In this document: piece by piece, positions 55,801-64,000 of the stretch | Layout: every line of letters begins with the position of its first letter | Numbering within the stretch: position 1 is the first letter of the stretch | Assembly: GCA_022605405.1 (NCBI GenBank) | Contig: JABYQQ010000034.1 | Span: 248,001 to 312,000 of the forward strand | Source: Earliella scabrosa | Lineage: Eukaryota > Basidiomycota > Agaricomycetes > Polyporales > Polyporaceae | DNA: 64,000 nt | Reading direction: 5' to 3' | Notes under the pieces: generated by a model | Told to the model about the DNA's origin: nothing | Seen by the model: only the letters and a program-made list of their open reading frames with translations | The model's database searches: none | Position numbers and translations under genes: made by a program

Positions 55801-57015
55801 CGATCCGCCAGCATTCACGGCAGAGCCATCGGTTCCCAGCACTCCGGAGGCTCCGCTGCCAACACCTCAAGCTACACCGCCCCTTATCCCATCGTCATCG
55901 TCTACGACAACTATTCCAGCATCTCCAGCGCGAGCATCTAGTGTAACGCAGCCCGTCCCATCGGGTTCGTCATTTCTGGAATTTACGATTGGCACATCCA
56001 CTATGCTTCAACCCACCCGAACTACTCCATCCCACAATAATTCGCCCATCTCGATATTTCCCTCCATCCTACCATCCATGTCGTCTATCTCTATAGCCGT
56101 GGAGCCTACATCCGCCACACATCCAAGCACCCCGAGACACACTATAGCCATCGCAGCTGGAACAATTGGTGGCATCTGTTTGATCCTCCTTGCCAGTGGA
56201 TGCCTCTTCCTGGGTCTCCGGCGTAGATGTGGTGTCGGTCGGCCAAGTGGTGAGTTACTATATTCGCAGCTCATTTTACCACTGCTTACTGTGATGTTTA
56301 TCGCGATACTACAGTCGGGAGAATACCGTATATCCGGTACGGCCGAGTAAAGACTCGGACGTCTAGCATGCCAGTGGTCAACCGAACCTCGAATATCCAG
56401 GCTCAGGATTCCATATCTTCCTCACCCGAAGCTGCCACCACCACTACTTTGGCTCCAAGTACCAGTAGGCGGTGCACATGGCGCTGTACTACCGCAGAAT
56501 CCGACTCGATGCCTGATTCCAGTCACTCCAAGCCGCATCCGGCCCACGGAGAGCACCTCTCATCATCTCGGTCTGCTGACAGCACACTTCCATCACTCGA
56601 GGTTACGGCGCCACCTACCACGGTAGAGCCTATGTCACACACCAGAAGTTGGCAGTCAGAGCCCCCCTCCTACCGCTCGGATACCGCATCACACTTCACA
56701 GTAGCTGCATCGTGCTCCCAGAGCGAGAGCTCACCTATCCAAGCCAGCACTCCACCTCTCCCGAAGTCCCACGAGAGTCGAGATCCGGAGACCGCAGACC
56801 GGGCTAGCTCTTCTACGGCGGTACAAGGAGTGAATGTGGAGGCAGCGAGCTACAGGTGGTACTCTGCTCACAACATGCAACCGGAGGGGGAGTCCCTCTT
56901 ACAAATGTTGAGCGCACGTATCGGGAGCTTTGGTTTGCTACCAAGTCAGGACGTCGACTCGGGGCTTAGGATGTACGAAGAGACTGTCCTCCCGCCGCCC
57001 TACTCACTACAATAA
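55344..57015 (+). CDS. Membrane-protein family copy 7 (FWLDYFLV-type, two PPxY motifs)
   Basis: Ectodomain exons almost identical to copy 6 (MPEPVIIDDADSAVVY, GTGIQVVSVLENV, TTFWLDYFLVD). The stalk is different, as is the membrane helix (IAIAAGTIGGICLILLASGCLFLGL, about 56143-56220) followed by RRRCGVGR. An intron (about 56248-56310) splices in phase to VGRIPYIRYGRVKTR. The tail carries SEPPSYRSDTAS, YRWYSAHNMQPEGESLL, DVDSGLRMYEET and terminal LPPPYSLQ. The tail is closest to that of copy 1, so ectodomain and tail have different nearest relatives, which suggests exon shuffling or gene conversion within the family. Confidence 0.82.
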
Positions 57016-58074
57016 GTGGTGTATGGCAGAGCCCGAGGAGTATGACACCTGTACACATTGATGACTCACGCACGCTATGTACAGTCCGAGTGAAGTTGAT
57101 CTTCCATTTACGGACTCAGGCACATATGTTCACTTCGTATCACCTCTCTGTATCAGAATTGTTGTAATCTTTATGGAGCCGTCACTTTCAAATATAGCTC
57201 TGAGTTCCTCAATACCACCAGTGATTCCGCGACACTTTATGCTATCCGAGTGCTACAAGAGAGACAATCGATATAGAGTCTAAGTACGTTTCGCTGGCAT
57301 AGACATACGGCCCAGGCTGGTACATACCTACCACTTCCAGATCGCCTTACTATGGTGCAGTGCGGGTTGAGCAGGGCATCGGCATAGATGGAGGGTGTTG
57401 CTTTCCACCTGCGTTATATGATCCAGGTTCAGCTTCTAATATACTACTGTTACTGACCGCTCATTACATCCGTACCTGTTTTGTTGTCCGACCGAGTTAG
57501 AGGTCCAGGGCGGAAACCCGGGGTATATTTCTCATGCTTCTCAACTTTGAGTGGTAATTGTGTGATGATATCTGCCGTACTGGCAGTGCCAATCGCGTTC
57601 TGGGCAGTTCACCGCGGGGTCGAAGCCACATAGTGACAGATGCGCTGATGGCGGTTGAATGATATGTGCTGTCAGTGGTGTGAGCTATGAAACCTAATCT
57701 CGAACTTTCAAGTCTTCCATTCATGTTCATCTGTACCTCGACTCTGCTCAGGATCCATTTCAAAGAATTCTGCAGTGTCTCTACGCCACGGATACAGCTT
57801 TTGTTGCAAGTATTGGTCCGTACTTGGATTGACATCGGGACTGTTAACAGCTGATGTTGAAGGATGATTGGTGCTGTTCCAACTCTACTGCCACAGAACT
57901 GATTGAATGGTCTCAAACGCTGGGTGAACATTATATATAGCTCCAGCCTGCAAGGAACAGCTTCGCGACTACTCTTCCCTCCGTGTCACCTATCTCGTTC
58001 TCCATAACTAAAAGCATCACAGTCTGTTTTCCGCAGTCTGTGTCTATGATGATTACAGCTCGTATGTCTATCTC
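57016..58074. other. Intergenic between copies 7 and 8
   Basis: A 144-codon minus-strand ORF (57497-57931) has no family motif and no codon bias and is not called. Nothing else supported. Confidence 0.4.
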
Positions 58075-59311
58075 ATGACACTCGCTTACAAGGATATTCA
58101 AAGGAAAATAACAGAAAAAATTGCGGACTCTGATGCTATATATGAACCTGAGAAAGGGTGGAAAGAATTTATATCAGGCAATGTTACTACCCACACGCCG
58201 AGCGGACATAGTTCTGAGCTTGTGAACGCGTCACTCTCCTTCTGCGGTAAGTCCATGTAATAGCAGTTCATATATCACTGATATTGAGCTCGTACAGGTA
58301 CCGGCGTTTACGTTCTAGGATATCTTGGGTTGGAGAACAGAAACCCGGACGAGGAGAAGAATCATGGAGAGAATACTAGCCTCCGCTGTGAGGTCGTTTT
58401 ACCCCAAGGAAGCACAAGCACAGCAGCTCTTCCTTCCACAGGAATTGTGAACACTAGTGAGCTTGTGACACTATGTTCGATCACGAGTCTACCTTGGCCC
58501 TCTCAGTCCCAAAACCATACGCTTGTGGTGTATGCCCAGGGCGGTAAACATTCTCCCGGTGTCTACATCGACTACTTCTTCATCAGCCCCACAATTTCTC
58601 CATCTTCAGTCACTGTGACTTCTAGCACAATGCCCATACCAAGCCAACCACAGAATTCCCCAACCTCCACCTCCAATCCCATGTTCAGCTCCATATCCAG
58701 CACCCAGTCCATTTTCACTTCAAGCCTCTTCTTGCAAACATCCCCAATCCTCACAAGCACTGGAGGTAGCGGGAACTCAACGATGGGGAGTCCGACAACT
58801 GCAGGAACCCGGGTGACTGCCTATGAGACACTAGTACCGACCGGTGTAGCACAGGTGTCACACCGTGTTTCCAACGGTGTCATCATTGGGCCGGTGATTG
58901 GGTGTGTCGCCCTGCTCACTCTCATCCTTATTGCCTATCTCTTCTGGAGAAGATTGAGAAATGGTGCCCGGAATTTGAGTGAGTCAACCAAGTTGGACGT
59001 GCTCAGAATACCGGCTCAACAGCTCCGTTTGTTACTAACTAGATGAAGTCTCAGCCATTGACGGGACAGAGCCAGCATTGACTACATGGACCCCTGAAGC
59101 GTTCTCAAAACTGTCATGTGCCGATGCATACAATACCGCAGCACGTCGTCATCATACTCCGTTCGAGGATGACTCGAGTGGGACTCCAGGGACGGCGTTC
59201 GGGGGATCCCCTCTATCTATATCAGAAGCCGGCCTGCGGCTTCATGGCAAAGAACCCTCATTCATCTCCCAGACATCCGCCCCCGCCCCAAGGGAAGAGC
59301 ATGTCTCTTAG
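58075..59311 (+). CDS. Membrane-protein family copy 8 (two-cysteine ectodomain, divergent)
   Basis: Exon 1 begins MTLAYKDIQRKITEK and is more AT-rich than other copies. A phase-1 GT-AG intron (58247-58298) precedes GTGVYVLGYLG. The Cys pair is present as LRCEVVL and LVTLCSITS; the domain ends VYIDYFFISP. The Ser/Thr stalk carries many predicted O-glycosylation residues. The membrane helix (VIIGPVIGCVALLTLILIAYLF, about 58880-58945) is followed by WRRLRNGAR. An intron (about 58979-59041) joins to NEVSAIDGTEPALTTW, and the tail shares TTWTPEAF with TTWRPEFF of copy 9. It lacks PPxY and ends REEHVS. Confidence 0.75.
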
Positions 59312-60194
59312 ATCCACTCACCTGGGTTCGACACGGACCATTCCCTTCGATTATCACCCTCACCTCTATCTTGGCACGCAGTGTGACTGCAGTGACGGAG
59401 TTGGGACCCGTTGTCGGTTGGAATGTGCATTCGAGTCAAGTCCGAGGAAGCAGCGCTGATCGATCGTGATGGGTGATGTAACTGTGAAAAGGAATGCCAG
59501 TCGTGGTAGATTGGTATCCCAGCTATAGCACAGCCTGTCAGACACTACCTTGAATGTAGCATTGCATGATTATGCCTCATACTTCGACCACTGTATTAAC
59601 CTCAGCCCCTTGTCACAAATGTGTTCACTCCGAGCACATCGTCCTGCTATATTGTCCACGTCGGTATAGACAGGTTGTTGATAAGTCAGTGAGTCGGTGA
59701 AGTGCGTTTCTCGGAGTGAGGGCCGGCTGTGCTAGAGCTACTATCTGAAGACCGTAGTACATCAGAGTGAGCGGAACTTTCCGGCACTGGCTCAGTATCC
59801 CGGTTGGCGAGACCTTTGAGCTCTCTCGATGGTTAGCCCGTGGTCTCGTATGAGCCATCTGTCCGATCGTGCTCCCCAAACTATCGAAGCAGATCGCAGC
59901 TTGTCGAAACTCCATAACAGGACTGAGAACACTGCCCATTAGCTATCTGGCCTGAGTTCGAGAGCGTGTATGATATATCACTTGTCCTACCGATCCAAAA
60001 GTCTCGACATGAGCCGTCGGCTCAGGCTTCAGTGCTGTTGGTCCTGTGCGCTCTACGACGTTCTCTCGCCACTATCCCACGATGATAACACACGGAAGGA
60101 GGGGTTATAATGACTTGACGTATCGGAGTGCAGGCCTACCACTCCCGGTATTCCTCCGTGTTGCTCATTCAACAGTACTCTGGCCGTCCATCCC
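59312..60194. other. Intergenic between copies 8 and 9
   Basis: No gene or repeat recognised. Confidence 0.4.
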
Positions 60195-61568
60195 ATGACT
60201 TCAAAAGATAATTATGTCGAGGTGGACGACAATGCACCGGAGGTTTATTACCATCCTACAGAGCACTGGCACAGGGAAAAACATGGACAAGCGAGCAATA
60301 ACTATGTACACATTACCAAGGTCGCTGAGGCTAACTTGTCTCTTGCTTTCAGCGGCATGTCCATCGTCTACGAGTTGATCCGCCCTTATTAACATGATGT
60401 TGTCCAGGTACCGGCATAGAAGTTTGGGGGTTCGCCAATTACTCGGATATGAAGGCTCCCATTCTTCACCGCTGCCAGGTAGAGGCACGTAATGGGAGTC
60501 ACTCGACTATACTCGACGGACCGTACCCGGGTGCAGACAAGAAGTCCCCCTTAATTCTATGCTCAAACACGAGTCTTGCATCAGATGAATACACCCTTGT
60601 GGTCGCCGTGGGCAACGAACCAGAGCGAGTCAAGCTAGACAAGTTCCGAATATTTGGTGGCAAGATTGTGGAACCGTTCACTCCTCCACCTGCTTCATCG
60701 GCATCTTCATCTACTTCTCAATCCTTCTCATCGTCTTCATCTACATCTTCCTCCGATTTCCAAACACCGTCCCCTGATCTGATTACAAGCGCCGCATCAA
60801 GTTCATCCCACCTCGACAGTATGAACTCCATCTCTCTCTCGATCGTCTCCGGTGCCGTAGGATTTACCCCCGACACACTACCGGAAACGAGCGTCATCAC
60901 GGAGACCTCATCCAGTTCGGCGCCCGCGCCACACCCTGTCGACACATCGACCACTCCGCCACTAGATCTTCCGACTGACAGAGTGAGCGCTGTCAGAGAG
61001 CCTAGCAGGACAAAGGGTGGACCAATTGCAGGAGGCATCATGGGAGGTCTTTTCCTACTCGTTTTCGTCATCCTTCTCGTGCTGTGTCTCCGAAGACTGC
61101 ATGGTCTGTTCCGCCGTGGTGAGCTAATTTCTGCGCCAGTTTTTGCTTAATCCTTACGAGTTCAAATGCGCAGCTCCCGCTCCACCACGCTCTTCTGAGA
61201 CAGACCGAGACGGATCGGATACTTCGACCTTAGATAGGGCACCACCCGCACTCACGACATGGCGCCCCGAGTTCTTCACAAGGAAGATGTCGCCTGACGC
61301 AGACACTTCGACCACGTCTTCCCGCGGATATAATATGCATCGTAGGACGGGCAGCGCAGACGGAAGCTATCTGTACGAGGAGCACTCCGCTCTGCGCCAG
61401 CGGTGTTCCTCGTCCATGCTGCCTCTTCACGGCAGTGTCTCGCCACTGGCAGGGGATCCAGAGAGGTCCTCTATTATTGACAAGGAGACGCGGGAAGACG
61501 CGAAGTCGACGCCGCATTCGTCTTCTACGAACTTGTCTCCGTCCCTACCATTGTCTCGGGTTCCGTGA
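60195..61568 (+). CDS. Membrane-protein family copy 9 (two-cysteine ectodomain, GC-AG intron)
   Basis: Exon 1 begins MTSKDNYVEVDDNAPEVYY. The first intron (60355-60407) has a GC donor (AGCG|GCATGT) and restores the family GTGIEVWG motif. Cys pair in HRCQVEA and LILCSNTS; the domain ends KLDKFRIFG. A long Ser/Thr stalk leads to the membrane helix (PIAGGIMGGLFLLVFVILLVLCL, about 61021-61090) followed by RRLHGLFRR. A GTGAGC intron then joins in phase to APAPPRSSETDRDG. The tail contains TTWRPEFFTRKM and SYLYEEHSALRQR and ends SLPLSRVP, without PPxY. Confidence 0.78.
60355..60407 (+). other. GC-AG intron in family copy 9
   Basis: 53-nt intron with donor G|GCATGT and acceptor TGTCCAG|G at the position homologous to the intron in all other copies. 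Reading through it meets a stop at TAA 60390-60392. Confidence 0.7.
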
Positions 61569-63069
61569 TATGCGACATGACTCGAAGGGAAGGTGTATGC
61601 AAATGGCGCCATCGCGCATGTTGTGCGAGGCAGGGTTCCAAGGGAATGGACGAGTGTTTCTTGTTTAGTTTGGAGGTCTCCGAAAGAGGTGGTATTTTGT
61701 CGATTTTGTATCACTAGCTGGATCAGCGGTTGTGGTAATATCCGAGTCTATATGAGGGCAGAGCTTGCTGCCAGGTGCGTGGCACGACGCGGAATAATGA
61801 GTATTATGGTACGAAGAGGGGGTATTATAGTACCTCTTTGTACAACATAGAGCTTAAAGCTCGTGAGTATTGAAAGACTTACGCTATGTGCTCCAGTGGG
61901 TGCTGTCGAAAGTAGTATGAAGGTTAACTTCCGGAGGAGGCCACAGGGCCGCCCCTAACCAGAGCCCGGGCCGCGCAGGGCCGAGCGACGAACTTGAACG
62001 TGGGGCGCTAGTCGACTGGCGTCTCCCACCACCATGACTGACAGTTCTCCCTTGTCAGTGGTCACAGCAACTCAGCTGCCTGCCCGGACAGTGAGCCAGG
62101 CACTCCATGATCATTCTATTTCCAACTACGATGCCATGAATCAGCAACATCCATCTTCGTTCGCAGCTCCGCAGTAGATTCCCATCCTCGTGTCGCCGCC
62201 GACTGTTACGCTCCACCAAGATGCCTGGGTTCAGACGTTCTCATCGAGTTCGGAGGGCACGCGCTGTTAGGGATACACGGCAGAAAGCTTTCCTTCATTT
62301 AAGTCAACCCCGACTATCAGGAGGCAGCGTCCCACGCTGGTTGTTATGAAGCTTGGCCGTGCCATTGGTATGTTCCTGCATATTGTGCTCCGAGGTCGAT
62401 CAGATTTATCTTCATACCACATCGATATACGACTGCTCAGGAACCCGCTCTAGCCTCTCCCTGTGCTGTAGCTGAGGAAGAAAGCTGTCCGTCTCGTCGC
62501 AATCCCTATCGCGTCTTGACCGCTGGGCCTTGAGTCTACTGCAGACGCGGTCGCCTTTCGAACCAGTATAGTAATGCAGTGTCTCCTTGTAGAGCCCGTC
62601 GCACTGCACGTTCCATGGTCGGGCCTGTTCTCCGTGATAGGTCTGTCATATAAGGTTCGCTGGGTGAGTCATCTCCTCGATCGTGCGACCCGACGTTGCA
62701 CTCAGGCAGATCGCAGCTCGTCCCGACACGCCCAACTCCAACTCAGCTCAGTGCAGACGATATACGGCTCCGCGTTACATTGCTCTGAACCAACCGCCAG
62801 TGCGCATGAAAACGTACGTGGCCAATGCGCGAGGCAGCGGAGAGCGGATGCAACGCCGGAGCAGTCGGTACCACCATCGTCTGGAAGATGTTCATCACAG
62901 TTTGCAATGTTCCGAATCGTCGTCTTGTGACCGCGTTACCATCATGATTCAAGCACCGGTGCATCTTCTTGCAAGACCATGACTACGTGAGCATATTTCC
63001 CTTTCACACTGTCTCCGTCTCCGCGTAGTGCGCACTCATTCCTGGCTTTCCTTCATCCTGTTACAAACT
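61569..63069. other. Intergenic between copies 9 and 10
   Basis: About 1.5 kb without convincing coding, RNA or repeat structure. Confidence 0.4.
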
Positions 63070-64000
63070 ATGCCTCGGTCCAGCGACTACAGTGACATTG
63101 ACGACAGCAATCCAAGTGTAGCCTACAGCCCACATTGGGCTATTGCGCAGGACCCGAGGGCACTTAACGCCGCGGCACACAGACCGCTGGCCGTCAGGGA
63201 GACGGTGACATATGACTTCGTTGGCGAGTTCCTCTACTCATGAGCCGAATGCTGAACACTGACATGGCGTCACGCTTCAGGTACTGGCGTGGAGGTCCGT
63301 GGGTTTCTCGATGACCCTAACGCTCTACAAAATGCCCCGGCTCAGGCGTTTCTGAGCTGTGAAGTTGAAGGGAATGGCGGAACTAGGTCGTTAGAGGGAG
63401 CGCATCCAGGCAAGAATGAGGATCCATGGGTCACATTCTGCTCCATTCGTGATATTCCAGCTTCCGGATACAAACTTACGGTGACCAGCGGCGACAAATT
63501 CAGGCTAGTGTGGCTGGATGTATTCCGCACCTTCCGCACCCCCCGTATGGGACCTTCTGCACTTCCACCGACCTCCTCATACTCCAGCTCTCCGTCCTCG
63601 TCTATCTCTTCAAGTACGACTACCGTTCCCCGTCCAAACACTCCTGTTGTCTCGGTATCTCCGACTTCATCTCCAACTCTACCGGCCGCATCGGGATCCT
63701 CAAATATGGGCCCGAGTCCAAGCTCTTCAGCAGCCAGCTCACAGACATCCCCAGAGTCCTCACCGAGTGCTTCCGCACCCTCCTCCTCCATCCTGTCGAG
63801 CGCTCTTTCGGGAGGAACCACGGACATGTACCACTCGCCAATGCAAGGTGTGGACACAACTACATCTTTAATACCAGCCTTGCCTAGTGCAGCGGAAAGC
63901 GTCGCCACGATCGCACGTCCCACGAACACCGGAGCCATCGCAGGAGGCGCAGTGGGAGGTCTCCTCCTGCTCGTCCTTGTCATCCTCCTGGTGACATGTC
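63070..64000 (+). CDS. Membrane-protein family copy 10, 3' end outside window
   Basis: Begins MPRSSDYSDIDDSNPSVAY. The GC-AG intron (63224-63280, donor G|GCGAGT) is at the same place and of the same length as in copy 4. The following GTGVEVRGFLDDPNALQNAP is identical to copy 4. Cys pair in LSCEV and VTFCSIRD; the domain ends WLDVFRTF. The stalk and the start of the membrane helix (AIAGGAVGGLLLLVLVILLV, about 63933 on) are also copy-4-like. The tail and its motifs lie beyond the window. Confidence 0.85.
63224..63280 (+). other. GC-AG intron in family copy 10
   Basis: 57 nt, donor G|GCGAGT, acceptor CTTCAG|G, matching the copy 4 intron in position, length and splice sites. Confidence 0.75.

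Noticed and set aside
57497..57931. 144-codon minus-strand ORF
   Set aside because: No family motif, no codon bias, no splice context; composition suggests chance.

Overview
The window looks like nuclear DNA of a basidiomycete fungus, probably an agaricomycete (polypore or mushroom group). The evidence is many short spliceosomal introns (about 48-63 nt), a chromodomain Ty3/Gypsy retrotransposon, a Helitron with a fungal-type Rep-helicase, MYND-finger, F-box-like and LAMMER-like kinase genes, and serine/threonine-rich single-pass membrane proteins. Exon models below were built by eye from GT-AG (and some GC-AG) sites, reading frame and family alignment recalled from knowledge. No database search was run.

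Layout. 1-5.5 kb: the 3' part of a chromovirus (gag end, complete pol, polypurine tract, 3' LTR), lying against the broken end of a membrane-protein gene. 5.5-14.9 kb: first array of a membrane-protein family (copies 1-4). 15.6-18.3 kb: a degenerate nucleotidyltransferase-like gene (minus) and an unknown ORF (plus). 19.1-25.5 kb: an intact four-exon Helitron Rep-helicase gene (minus). 25.9-27.1 kb: ribonucleotide reductase small subunit (R2), with all metal ligands and the radical tyrosine but no usual C-terminal tail. 27.5-31.5 kb: a second nucleotidyltransferase-like gene, a small acidic protein, and two decayed fragments of essential genes (TATA-binding protein and tryptophanyl-tRNA synthetase). 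32.8-35.8 kb: a MYND-finger gene and a LAMMER-like kinase (both minus). 36.7-37.7 kb: an intact F-box-like/nucleotidyltransferase-like gene. 38.5-41.6 kb: a putative transcription factor with a Zn2Cys6-like cluster near the N-terminus and a GATA finger at the C-terminus. 42.5-45.5 kb: two unknown multi-exon genes. 46.1-49.9 kb: ribonucleotide reductase large subunit (R1), interrupted by a 531-bp inverted-repeat element. 51-64 kb: second array of the membrane-protein family (copies 5-10, the last cut by the window end).

The membrane-protein family is the dominant theme: ten plus-strand copies flank a 36-kb block of mixed genes. Each has a small N-terminal beta-rich domain split by a phase-1 intron at the same place, a Ser/Thr/Pro stalk, one membrane helix followed by Arg/Lys, and a cytoplasmic tail. 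In five copies the tail ends in a shared module finishing with a PPxY motif, the usual ligand of WW domains. This is the best candidate here for an undescribed surface sensor or adaptor system. The paired divergent ribonucleotide reductase genes, including the possible splicing of the inverted-repeat element out of R1, are the second most interesting theme.
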